A stretch of DNA of 64,000 bases from Stieleria mannarensis (lineage in GTDB: Bacteria > Planctomycetota > Planctomycetia > Pirellulales > Pirellulaceae): assembly GCF_014154935.1 (NCBI RefSeq), contig NZ_JACEHH010000005.1, positions 124,001 to 188,000 on the forward strand. Direction: 5' to 3'. How positions within the stretch are numbered: position 1 is the stretch's first letter; each line of letters opens with the position of its first letter. The notes under the pieces are model-generated. The model searched no databases. It had not been told where the DNA came from and saw only the letters and a program-made list of their open reading frames with translations. Made by a program: the position numbers and the translations under genes. This document shows, in pieces, positions 36,536 to 45,085 of the stretch.

Positions 36536-37849
36536 TCACGGTTGTTCGTACTTGCGGCGGTACTTGTCGGCGAGTGTTTTGTGTTTGCTGCCCAGGTCCA
36601 CTGCCGCACCGGCGATGTAGGCTGCAGTGACGTTTGATTCGGTCTGCAACACATCGCCGTCGACGACGATCAGCGTTGCATCTTTGCCGACCGTGATTGA
36701 ACCGACGCGGTCGGCCACGCCCATGATCTCGGCCGGCGCGAGTGTGATCGCGCGGACCGCTTGGTCGGCCGGCAATCCGTACGCTGCCGCGACCGCGGCG
36801 TGGTACGGCAGATTTCTGGCCGCCGCACCACCGCCAGGGCTGCCGGCGCCCGAACCGCCGATCGCGAACGAGATCCCGGCGTCCAGTAACCGCCGCGGCA
36901 ACGTGTAGGGATGGTCGTATGGATCGTGACGCCGCAAGGGCAAGCGATAGGTTGCATGCACGATCACGGGCACGTCGTACTGTTTCAGCAGCGGGGCACA
37001 AAGCGGCGCGTCATACCCGCCATAAATGATCGGCCGGATACCGCGCGAGACACAAAACGAAACCGCCGCTTCGATCTCGCGACGCGAATCAGCGTCGATG
37101 ATCATCGGTGTGGCCCCTTCAAGCACCGGCACCAGCGCTTCCAAACGCAAATCCGTCGGCGTGCTGTCCGGACGAGCCTGCCTGGCGATGGCATAACGGG
37201 CCGCCGTTTCCAACCGATCCGACAACGCCTTCAAACGCTCGTCGCGGTCTTTTGCCCGATCGACCGCGTCACCTTTACGCGAATCATATCCACGCCAATC
37301 GACGACCAATCCGGTGTCACCCTCCAGCAGCATGTCTTTATAGGTCCAACCGTCCAATTGGATCACGCCCGATTGGCCGCGGATGCCCCCTCGTTTGGGC
37401 GCGATCGAGGCCAGCAAGACGCCACCGGCGCGGGCGACGGGGATCCACTCGCTGTCGGCGTTGACCGCGACCCAGGGCCGGAGGTTTCCGTTTTCATTTC
37501 CCACTTCGTCGGTATCGATCGTCGAACGCACCGCATTGACTTCCGCCAAGCCGATGTTGGACAACGATTCCATCAAACCGGGATAGATCTGTTTGCCGGA
37601 GGTGTCGATCCGCTTGCACTCTTTCGGCAAGGCAACATTTTTGCCGACCGCAATGATCTTTCCGCCGTCAAAGATGACCGTACCGTTTTCGATCGGTTTC
37701 GCATCGACGCGATGAATCGTCCCGCCAACCAAGGCGATCGGCTGGGTTTGCGGAACGCCGGGGATTTGGTCGTGGGCGGTGGCGTGTGAGGCAATGAAAA
37801 CAACAAAGGTGGCTACAGTCGCCAGACGATGGAGCCCGCCGGATTTCAA
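36536..37849 (-). CDS. Exported amidohydrolase-like protein lacking the HxH motif
   Basis: About 437 residues. From TTG 37849 the product starts with a signal peptide (SGGLHRLATVATFVVFIASHATA). The amidohydrolase composite domain follows ('LVGGTIHRVDAKPIENGTVIFDGGKIIAVG'), and a typical C-terminus has 'LPADQAVRAITLAPAEIMGVADRVGSITVGKDATLIVVDGD'. The usual 'PGLIDxHxH' metal site reads 'YPGLMESLSNIGL', so the N-terminal metal ligands are absent. It may be a non-catalytic or differently acting paralogue. The frame is open further upstream through repeats; TTG 37900 and ATG 37957 are alternative starts. It lies downstream of a double amidohydrolase on the same strand. Confidence 0.8.
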   Translation of the reverse strand: MKSGGLHRLATVATFVVFIASHATAHDQIPGVPQTQPIALVGGTIHRVDAKPIENGTVIFDGGKIIAVGKNVALPKECKRIDTSGKQIYPGLMESLSNIGLAEVNAVRSTIDTDEVGNENGNLRPWVAVNADSEWIPVARAGGVLLASIAPKRGGIRGQSGVIQLDGWTYKDMLLEGDTGLVVDWRGYDSRKGDAVDRAKDRDERLKALSDRLETAARYAIARQARPDSTPTDLRLEALVPVLEGATPMIIDADSRREIEAAVSFCVSRGIRPIIYGGYDAPLCAPLLKQYDVPVIVHATYRLPLRRHDPYDHPYTLPRRLLDAGISFAIGGSGAGSPGGGAAARNLPYHAAVAAAYGLPADQAVRAITLAPAEIMGVADRVGSITVGKDATLIVVDGDVLQTESNVTAAYIAGAAVDLGSKHKTLADKYRRKYEQP

Positions 37850-37904
37850 CGTTCTACCGAGGATCGCCCCCTGGCCGGTATTGCTATCGATATATCTCAA
37901 ACTG

Positions 37905-38050
37905 GCTCCCTTCTCCCCCGGCTTTGCGGGGGAGAAGGGCTGGGGATGAGGGGGCATGCAGCGTGATGAAAGCAAGGAATCGGCTTCCGCCCCCTGGGTG
38001 GAAGGCCCCTCACCCCCGGCCCCTCTCCCCGAAACGGGGCAAGGGGAGCC
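37905..38050. repeat. Paired G/C-rich hairpin repeats between amidohydrolase genes
   Basis: Two related hairpins, GGCTCCCTTCTCCCCC..GGGGGAGAAGGGCTGGGG (about 37904-37944) and CCCCTCACCCCCGGCCCCTC..GGGGCAAGGGGAG (about 38009-38048). A third relative lies at 51197-51250 inside the pretoxin/Hint remnant. These are dispersed elements that interrupt or extend reading frames. Confidence 0.65.
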
Positions 38051-38157
38051 CGTAATCATGTGTGCGACTTGTTTCGCTAGCGATACCTGGTAGGAGGGTC
38101 GAGCGAAGCGAAGGAAGGTCGTTTGATGCTCTTTAGATCGTCGTCTTCGAATGCTCA

Positions 38158-41100
38158 TCATCGCACCTCCGAGTGGTTGTGTCCGGCGTGTTGGTCTTGT
38201 TCGTCCTGGTGGTCGTGTCCATGGCAAAATTCGTCATACCGCAGCCAGCGATCCTCCTCGGCGACCTCTTCGTCGGCTTTGCCGGATGTTCCAAAGTCCT
38301 TGTCCAGAATCTTTGCGATCAGCAGTGACCGCCAACGGGCATCACGCCGCCGCCGCTCGCGATCCTGTTCCAGTGAAAACATCATTCGACCGTCCACCCA
38401 AGTCTGCTCACAGCGCGCGAGTGTTGACAGCGGCGGACCGCTCCAAAGCACCAGGTCGGCGTCTTTGCCGGGTTCGATCGAACCGACATGGTCGTCGATT
38501 CGAAGCTGCTTGGCCGGATTGAGCGTCACAAACTTCAACGCCTCTTCGGGCGGCACGCCTCCATACTTGACCGCCTTGGCGGCTTCGGTGTTCAGATGGC
38601 GTGCCAGCTCGCGATCGTCGCTGTTGAAGGAAACGACGATCCCGACGTCGTGCATGATCGCTCCGTTGTAGGGGATCGCATCGTAGACTTCGAACTTGTA
38701 CGCCCACCAATCGGAGAACGCCGAGGCCATCGCGCCGTGTTGCTTCATCCGATCGGCCACTTTGTAGCCTTCCAAAATATGCTGCAACGTTCCGATCGTG
38801 ACATCAAACGTGTCCAGCAAGTCCAGCAGCGCGACGATTTCGTCTTGGCGATAACTGTGGCAATGGATCCAACGCTCGCCGCGGAGGATTTCCGCGATCG
38901 CTTGGAGTTCATAATCCACCCGCGGCGGCAACCCGTTGTGCGTGCCGTTACGGAATCGCCGATATTGTTCGTCGTATTCCTTCGCAGCCAAAAAACGATC
39001 GCGAAACAGTTGCTCGACGCCCATTCGGCTGGCCGGATAACGCGTCGCTGGCTCGCTGCGGTTGCTGCGTTTGACGTTTTCTCCCAAGGCAAACTTGATG
39101 CCCGCCGGGGCTTCGGCAAACTTCATCGCCTGCATGCCGTCGCCCCAACGCAGCTTGATCACCTGATTCTGCCCGCCGATCGGGTTGGCCGAACCGTGCA
39201 AAATGTTCGACGTCGTCAGCCCGCCGGCCAACTGGCGATAAATGTTGATGTCGCTGTTATCGATGAAGTCACCGACGCGGACTTCAGCCGTGACCGCCTG
39301 TCCCGATTCGTTGACACCGCCATCGGTCGCCATGTGTGAGTGGCAATCGATCAGCCCCGGCGAAAGGTGTTTGCCACGAGCATCGACGATGACACACTCC
39401 GGCGGCGGTTTCAGAGACCGACCGATCGATGCAATCTTGCCAGCAACGACCAGCACATCGGTGTTCTCCAGCACGCCATTGTCGCCACACGTCCACACCG
39501 TCGCACTGCGAAACAGGACGGCGGGGGCCACCGGAACGGGTTCGGTCACGCCGAGACCGCCGAGCGGATAATTGATGGCGATTTCATCGAGGACAGAATC
39601 GGCAACCTGCTCGGTTTCGTCCTCCTCGCGAGCTTGTCCCGCTTCGAGATCCGAATCGGCGCTGTCTTTCGGCTCTGGCGCCACGCGTTGCCAGTGCAGT
39701 GTTTGCGTCTCCCCGCCGGGCAGAGTGAGTGTCGAAAACACGTTCAAGTCCTCTCCTTCAGCGACGCTCAGGATCGTGATCCGCGACGGTCCTTGGGGAA
39801 TCCGATCGTCGACCTTGCCGAGATCCGCCCACGCGGTCAAACGATCCACGGCGCGGGCGATCTTGCTGAGTTTGGCTGATACGTTGTCGTCCTGTTTGTC
39901 CGATTCGCCCGCATTGTCGTCCGCGTCGCCGTCCGTCGAGTTTGCCTGTTTCGGTTTCTTTTTTACGCCGCGATCAGAGACGAACTCGCCCGACCACTTC
40001 TTCTTTTCCCGTTTTAGTTCCAACCGAATCGGGATGTTCGAGCCACTGACGGCAAGCTTCGTTTTCCAGGTACCGATCAACGCGTCGGGCTGCGACTCGG
40101 AGGCGGCGTCATGCTGGAAGCGTTTCCCGGCGACCCAGGTTTCCAAGACGTTGGTGTCTTTGTCGAACAAGTCACCATCGGTCACGACCAGATTGGCGAG
40201 CGCTGCGGGGCGGACTTGACCAGCGATCGCATCAACGTCCAGCATTCGAGCCGGCGTGGTGGTCACGGCCGCCAGGGCCGCGTCGGCGGGCAAGCCTCGC
40301 TCGACCGCGGCGCGGATGTTCTTCAGAAACGTCTTCGGGTCATCCAGTCCGTCGGAGGTCAAACAAAACGTCACGCCGGACTCGGCCAGCAACGCCGGGT
40401 TTTCGGGCGCAAAGTGCCAATGCATCAACTGCAACAACGTCACGTCATCGGCAGCCGCCTCGGAGCTGACGTTCGGTGCATCGGGAAAGTCGACGGGAAT
40501 CAGCAACGCCCTCCCCGTGTCGGCGATCGCATCGAGATCGCGATACTCGCGTCCCGAGCCGCGAATGATGGCGTCGAGCGAAAACTCACTGGCGATCTGG
40601 TCGGCTCGCAAGGCCATTCGCTCGTTCGGTGCGTCAACGATGAAGGTTCCATCGCCGCGGTCGTCGGCGATCCGGGCCAAGTCGTCGTTGCGTGTCGGCC
40701 GCGGCAATTCGCCCTTGGCGGTGTAGGCCCGCCAGGCTCGCGTGTACCAATCCGCGTCGGCAAGTGTTTGACGCAACAGCGCGATCGCGCCCATCGGTGA
40801 ATTCGGATAGCCGTCGCGGCGTTTGTCCCGCGGGACGGTCAGCTGCAAGTGTTGCGCGACGTCGTCGTCGATCACACTGACGCTGCGGTTTCCGTCCAGC
40901 ATCACCAAACAACTGGTCCCTTTGACGATTCCCCCGCGAGGGGCGATCAGTCGCATCGTCACCCCTTGCGTCCGTGATGCAGCAACATCCTCGACCGACT
41001 TAATTGCCGCGGCGGCCGCGCGTCGTGGCAAGACGTTTCCGTTCCAATGTCCGCCACCGGCGGCCGGCGATTCGGGCACATCAACTTCGCTGTAGGCATC

Positions 41101-41397
41101 GATCAGTCCGGCGTAGATCGTTTTTCCGGTGCATTCGATCACCTCGGCGCCGGCCGGTGGTGTGAGACCGGTGCCCACGTCGACGATCGATGTCCCCTGG
41201 ATCGAAACCGACGCCGACTCAAAGACCTGACCGGGCCGGACGACGACGCGGGCGTCTTTCAAAAACACGCGATCCGGCGGGTTTTCGCGCAGTCCCACGA
41301 CGGGGCGGACGTCACCGGGATCCTGTGCGACAGCGGTCGAAATCGCGAACCAGACGAGAAAACAACCGAGTGGGGAAAGTCTTTGTCGCGACATCAC
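38158..41397 (-). CDS. Exported tandem amidohydrolase (two-domain) protein
   Basis: A 1079-residue secreted protein with a signal peptide (LGCFLVWFAISTAVAQ). Two amidohydrolase modules are joined by a region with a lysine-rich beta segment. The first (about 30-430) has 'TIYAGLIDAYSEVDVPE', with the metal-binding HxH lost. The second (about 640-1045) keeps 'HLSPGLIDCHSHMATDGG', 'WIHCHSYRQDEI', 'GSIEPGKDADLVLWSG', and is likely catalytic. The C-terminus is a His/Asp-rich tail (GHDHQDEQDQHAGHNH) fit for metal binding. The substrate is unknown. It is upstream of, and co-oriented with, the single-domain paralogue. Confidence 0.88.
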   Translation of the reverse strand: MMSRQRLSPLGCFLVWFAISTAVAQDPGDVRPVVGLRENPPDRVFLKDARVVVRPGQVFESASVSIQGTSIVDVGTGLTPPAGAEVIECTGKTIYAGLIDAYSEVDVPESPAAGGGHWNGNVLPRRAAAAAIKSVEDVAASRTQGVTMRLIAPRGGIVKGTSCLVMLDGNRSVSVIDDDVAQHLQLTVPRDKRRDGYPNSPMGAIALLRQTLADADWYTRAWRAYTAKGELPRPTRNDDLARIADDRGDGTFIVDAPNERMALRADQIASEFSLDAIIRGSGREYRDLDAIADTGRALLIPVDFPDAPNVSSEAAADDVTLLQLMHWHFAPENPALLAESGVTFCLTSDGLDDPKTFLKNIRAAVERGLPADAALAAVTTTPARMLDVDAIAGQVRPAALANLVVTDGDLFDKDTNVLETWVAGKRFQHDAASESQPDALIGTWKTKLAVSGSNIPIRLELKREKKKWSGEFVSDRGVKKKPKQANSTDGDADDNAGESDKQDDNVSAKLSKIARAVDRLTAWADLGKVDDRIPQGPSRITILSVAEGEDLNVFSTLTLPGGETQTLHWQRVAPEPKDSADSDLEAGQAREEDETEQVADSVLDEIAINYPLGGLGVTEPVPVAPAVLFRSATVWTCGDNGVLENTDVLVVAGKIASIGRSLKPPPECVIVDARGKHLSPGLIDCHSHMATDGGVNESGQAVTAEVRVGDFIDNSDINIYRQLAGGLTTSNILHGSANPIGGQNQVIKLRWGDGMQAMKFAEAPAGIKFALGENVKRSNRSEPATRYPASRMGVEQLFRDRFLAAKEYDEQYRRFRNGTHNGLPPRVDYELQAIAEILRGERWIHCHSYRQDEIVALLDLLDTFDVTIGTLQHILEGYKVADRMKQHGAMASAFSDWWAYKFEVYDAIPYNGAIMHDVGIVVSFNSDDRELARHLNTEAAKAVKYGGVPPEEALKFVTLNPAKQLRIDDHVGSIEPGKDADLVLWSGPPLSTLARCEQTWVDGRMMFSLEQDRERRRRDARWRSLLIAKILDKDFGTSGKADEEVAEEDRWLRYDEFCHGHDHQDEQDQHAGHNHSEVR

Positions 41398-41802
41398 ACT
41401 TTGAAACTAGGCGGGCGAGTTGGCAGGCTGCCGCCCATTGTAGCTCGATTGTCGCAGAACGAGTGTCTGGGTGACTCGAATTCTAAAGTGTCGCATCGGC
41501 CGTCTTTCCTCCCGGTTCTGACGAACCGATCGGCACGGACACAAGTAAAAGAGGATTCCGCGACCGTTGGTGTCTAGCCTTTAGGCGATTCCGGGTCGCT
41601 GCTACGCAGCGAGAGTGGGCGGCAAAAGCGACGGTCCAGTTTAGCCCGACCTCCCCAGTTCGCGTCACAAACACCGCTTTTTCCGGTGTGGGCCCAAACC
41701 GTTGGCACTACATTTCCAACAGTCTTAATCGCTAGGGGAGATCTTCTTCGGATTCCAGATCGGACTCAACTGAGAATCGGTTTTTCGCTGGCAGCTTCCG
41801 TC
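41398..41802. other. Intergenic region carrying a dispersed repeat
   Basis: About 400 bases with no confident gene. At 41566-41603 it holds the repeat GTTGGTGTCTAGCCTT-T-AGGCGATTCC, which recurs at 54687-54724. Confidence 0.5.
41566..41603 (+). repeat. Dispersed repeat 'TGGTGTCTAGCCTTNAGGCG', copy 1
   Basis: This stretch matches 54687-54724 almost exactly over the first 27 bases and shares the following CGCTGCT. It contains a short hairpin (AGCCT/AGGC). Copy 2 lies inside a degraded four-helix-bundle element. Confidence 0.7.
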
Positions 41803-41970
41803 ATGTACTTTCTTGGCGACTCAATCGAGCGATTCGACAACAAGCGAAACCAAGAGAGCTGGATCCGAAAACTGCTCTTTGATTCAGGGTTCGGACTGGT
41901 CCCCGCATTGCTCGGGCTTCTGATTGGCCTCTTGGTTGCCGCAATCTATGTGTTTGCGCGACAACGCTAA
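41803..41970 (+). CDS. Possible small membrane protein
   Basis: A frame of 55 residues from ATG 41803 (open from 41686). It has a charged N-terminal half (SIERFDNKRNQESWIRKLL) and a clear C-terminal transmembrane helix (LVPALLGLLIGLLVAAIYVFA) with a basic end. No family and no ribosome site were seen. It could be real or chance. Confidence 0.3.
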   Translation: MYFLGDSIERFDNKRNQESWIRKLLFDSGFGLVPALLGLLIGLLVAAIYVFARQR

Positions 41971-42135
41971 AATTAAGATACAGACTTTGTGCTCCGCAAA
42001 GTCGGTGACACGCATCACTTCGATCGCCGCGCTAGCGGTCCGGACGCTTTCTGCAATCGTTAGTTCTCAGCACTCGATCGACAGCATTGGAGTAAGTTTG
42101 CGTGCACCCGTCGCGATGATGGCCGTGTTGTCAAA

Positions 42136-43218
42136 TCACTGCGATGTGATGATGAGTACCCAGAGCAGAAGGCAGATCAAAAACGCATAGGATGCACTCC
42201 GCCGCGCTCGACCGTTGCTGAGCCACTCCCATGGGCCTGTCCATGCATGGAGGATTGCGGCGACCGTGCCAAAAATGGGAATCCCCCAAACTCCGATCAC
42301 GATTGGCATAAAGACGCCCCAGTTGTCGGTATTTCGATTCCCCATGACGGCAAGCAGAGTGAGTAAGCAAACGACGGCATAGAAGCTAAAACCTCCGAAC
42401 AAAAACACGGCCAATCCATTGGCTCCGTCCGATTTGACCGGTGGCCTTTCTGCTTTGTTTGCGTTGTTCGAAATCGAAGACGCCTTGGATGTCGTCTTGG
42501 ACCAGCCTTTATTGGTTGCCGCGACATAAACAAGCAGCAGCACCGAGCCTAACGTCAATCCCGGCGGTAACGCGATGTAGTTGACACGCATTAGAAGCAG
42601 CGACACACCAATCCCAACGATACCAGCACTGATCGCAGCACCGGACTTCCGGTTCCGATGTCGAATATACGCACTAGCGGCGATCGTTCCCCAGACAAGA
42701 GCGCCCAGTGTTTCCCTCAGCCATAGCAATGAGCCGGAGCCGGACCAACCCATGGGGCCGAGGCTGCTGAAGATCAGAACCCTGGCGAAGGAGTCCCCCA
42801 GGTAGGCTGCTGCAGCGCAAACGAGCACGCTGCGGATGATGGAGGCCTTTGCGGTCGGCGGAACTACTTTCGAGTCATCCGCAACTCGCCGACGTAGAGA
42901 TGACCCCAGCACGAATCCTGCTGTCGCTCCCATGATCGAGAGAACGAGGGGAATCGCTCCCAGTGAAAACGCATAAAGTCCAAAAAGTTCCTTCGCGCTT
43001 TTCATGCCGCCTTGCCAACCGGGTTCGACCGTGTCTTCAGTCGCCCAGGGTAGCACCTCGGTGGGATCCCCGACCGTTCCCCAGATGACACCCCGGATCC
43101 ACGCACAGATCAACAGAACCAAGTGAATGGACACCGCCCCAATGAGCGTTCCCTTGCTTGTCCATGACCAAGACAAAGAATGTACGGACGTTTTCGGCGG
43201 CAAAGCGTTACGGGCCAT
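42136..43218 (-). CDS. Polytopic membrane protein, last gene of the sigma/kinase operon
   Basis: A 360-residue protein with about eight predicted membrane helices, for example 'LIGAVSIHLVLLICAWI', 'ALVWGTIAASAYI', 'LAVFLFGGFSFYAVVCLLTLLAVMG' and 'SYAFLICLLLWVLII', plus a Ser/Lys-rich loop in the middle. No known domain. Its ATG lies inside the last codons of the preceding small lipoprotein gene (11-base overlap), which implies coupled translation. Confidence 0.75.
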   Translation of the reverse strand: MARNALPPKTSVHSLSWSWTSKGTLIGAVSIHLVLLICAWIRGVIWGTVGDPTEVLPWATEDTVEPGWQGGMKSAKELFGLYAFSLGAIPLVLSIMGATAGFVLGSSLRRRVADDSKVVPPTAKASIIRSVLVCAAAAYLGDSFARVLIFSSLGPMGWSGSGSLLWLRETLGALVWGTIAASAYIRHRNRKSGAAISAGIVGIGVSLLLMRVNYIALPPGLTLGSVLLLVYVAATNKGWSKTTSKASSISNNANKAERPPVKSDGANGLAVFLFGGFSFYAVVCLLTLLAVMGNRNTDNWGVFMPIVIGVWGIPIFGTVAAILHAWTGPWEWLSNGRARRSASYAFLICLLLWVLIITSQ

Positions 43219-43372
43219 ATGTACCTTTCAGCTTGGCATTCGTTATTTCCAACGCAACCATCGGCCTGAGGATCTCCGGACTCGGCTGGGGCGATTCTCC
43301 CCTCGAACGCCCGCAACCAGTCAAAATCAGCAACCGACAACAGGTGATGAAGATGTGTTTACAAAGCGGCAT
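43208..43372 (-). CDS. Small predicted lipoprotein
   Basis: A 54-residue peptide from ATG 43372. A basic start and hydrophobic stretch (CKHIFITCCRLLILTGC) end in a lipobox-like 'LILTGC', predicting lipidation at that cysteine. A 34-residue polar mature part follows. It is part of a longer open frame, but the lipobox and an 11-base overlap with the downstream membrane-protein start argue that this small gene is real. Confidence 0.5.
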   Translation of the reverse strand: MPLCKHIFITCCRLLILTGCGRSRGESPQPSPEILRPMVALEITNAKLKGTYGP

Positions 43373-43508
43373 GATGCGTACGCCAAAAGACGAAATCCGA
43401 ATCGAAGTACAATTCAGTTTCTGGATGACAATTCCAGGATGCCTGGCGGGTATTAGCGGTCGTGCACCTGGATCACGTGCACGTGACTTGTACTTTCGCA
43501 TTTTCACA

Positions 43509-43856
43509 CTACTCGCTGATTTCATCGTTTGATCTATCCCACCGCGAAGCATGCCTCCAAATGCTCGCTACAGCAAACACTCGAGCGGCGATGATGAATC
43601 GAAATACGTTCTCACCGACACCGTCCGTCGCGCACCGCACGAGCAGGCAGGGAAGCATGCCCCAGGTAAGAAACAGAAACGCCATATCAACTGCACCAGA
43701 GGCGGTCTTTTCCGACTTCGCTATCCTGAATATTGCGATTGCAGATGTCGGTGTCGCCGCAATCAATGCGGCGGTTCCCGCAATCGGAACAGGTACTCCC
43801 GCGATCAAAGCAATGATCGCCGAGAGTTCGACTAATAGGCCAAAGCGCATCGTCAT
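43509..43856 (-). CDS. Small membrane protein coupled to the 410-residue membrane protein
   Basis: A 115-residue protein with about three hydrophobic helices ('LLVELSAIIALIAGVPVPIAGTAALIAA', 'MAFLFLTWGMLPCLLV', 'FRFIIAARVFAVA'). Start ATG 43856 overlaps the TGA of the upstream gene (ATGA), which is the reason for choosing it over the much longer frame that extends through the neighbour. No family is recognised. Confidence 0.65.
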   Translation of the reverse strand: MTMRFGLLVELSAIIALIAGVPVPIAGTAALIAATPTSAIAIFRIAKSEKTASGAVDMAFLFLTWGMLPCLLVRCATDGVGENVFRFIIAARVFAVASIWRHASRWDRSNDEISE

Positions 43857-45085
43857 GCATGTTCTCGGTTCGACGAAGTAGTTACGGCAGTCGTTGTATC
43901 TGTGTCCGGTTCGGTAGACGTGACCGCACTGGCTCGAATCGAAAGAAACAAAGCCCACGCGAGTAGGACGCTCACTGCCAGCAGAATCACCCGACATGCT
44001 GCATGCGACATGCCGCCGATTCTTGTGAATTCGTTTGGCACTCCCGTCAACGCCATCAGCCCGGCAGGGAGTCCGGCCACGAACGCTGCGATAAACGTCG
44101 CAGCGTCGACGTAAGTCGTGTTTCTGCACATGACGAATCCCGCTGCGACGGTGAATGCCGTAAAGAGCATCAAGGCGCCATCGTGGATTTCGCCAGAGAC
44201 CACAAGCAGTAGAAAGAACGTGATGAAGGGCGAATAGACGATGAGCTGCTGCCAACGGGGCAACGGTTGTGACGGACTCATCGCGAAGCAAATCAGGCTG
44301 GTGATTCCCCATACGATCGCCACCGCCACACTGTGGTGCCAAGCCAGCAGGCCGGCCAGACTCGGCAGCAGGATTAGGCAGATGCCAATTAGCAGCGCGT
44401 AGACCTGAATCACACGCCTCAAGATGAGCGGAGACTTGGCCGGGTATTGAAAACAAGAAACGATTGCGAACGCGGTCGTACCCAGAACCACCCATCTCAA
44501 CGCGTTTGTCTCGTCCTCCCAGGCAAGCACGCCGCGTTTAAAAGCGGCAGGAGACATCTCGCTAAACGGATTGACGATGGCGAGGCCGAGAAGGCACCCA
44601 AGCACCGCCAGCGTGGCCCCGATCGACTGCATTTGGCTTCGACCGTTTGATACGTCACTTGATGCAACGTGAATTCGAGCCTCGCTCCGTGCGGAAAGCA
44701 GGATCAATACGGCTCCGATTCCGATCACCACCCAGGCCGTCGGCTTGAAGCTGGATTGCAGATTGCCGAAGAGCGTTGCGACTGGCTCGCGGACCTCTTC
44801 ATTCCATAGAAAGACGCCATAGGCCGCTAGAAACAGCAGGCAGAGCAATCCAATGCGATCGGCATCATGGACGTGTCGCAGCGTGACTTTCCACATTGAG
44901 GCCGCTGCCATTGACCAGATAGCAACAGTCACTGTGACAGCGGATTCCGCAAGCGACTGTGCTGATCCGAAGCCAGGTTTGAATGCCGGCAGGAGCGTTC
45001 CCAACACAATCATGCCTGCTCCGCCGATCACAGCGATCTCGTTGAAATTCAGTGGAGGGGATTTGATCGTTTCAGGTTTGTTCAC
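43853..45085 (-). CDS. Polytopic membrane protein next to the Ser/Thr kinase
   Basis: A 410-residue protein with roughly ten to eleven membrane helices, including 'IAVIGGAGMIVLGTLLPAF', 'WVVIGIGAVLILLSA', 'IGATLAVLGCLLGLAIV', 'LLIGICLILLPSLAGLLAW' and 'VILLAVSVLLAWALFLSI'. GTG 45085 overlaps the kinase stop (GTGA). A role as sensor or effector of the adjacent kinase is plausible from context only. No family is recognised. Confidence 0.75.
   Translation of the reverse strand: MNKPETIKSPPLNFNEIAVIGGAGMIVLGTLLPAFKPGFGSAQSLAESAVTVTVAIWSMAAASMWKVTLRHVHDADRIGLLCLLFLAAYGVFLWNEEVREPVATLFGNLQSSFKPTAWVVIGIGAVLILLSARSEARIHVASSDVSNGRSQMQSIGATLAVLGCLLGLAIVNPFSEMSPAAFKRGVLAWEDETNALRWVVLGTTAFAIVSCFQYPAKSPLILRRVIQVYALLIGICLILLPSLAGLLAWHHSVAVAIVWGITSLICFAMSPSQPLPRWQQLIVYSPFITFFLLLVVSGEIHDGALMLFTAFTVAAGFVMCRNTTYVDAATFIAAFVAGLPAGLMALTGVPNEFTRIGGMSHAACRVILLAVSVLLAWALFLSIRASAVTSTEPDTDTTTAVTTSSNREHA

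Noticed and set aside
36303-37001. 232-codon minus-strand open frame
   Set aside because: It is out of frame with the amidohydrolase and built largely from dispersed repeats; Arg-rich composition.
43857-44495. N-terminal part of the 328-codon minus-strand frame
   Set aside because: It overlaps the 410-residue membrane protein in another frame and has shadow composition; only the part from ATG 43856 is protein-like.
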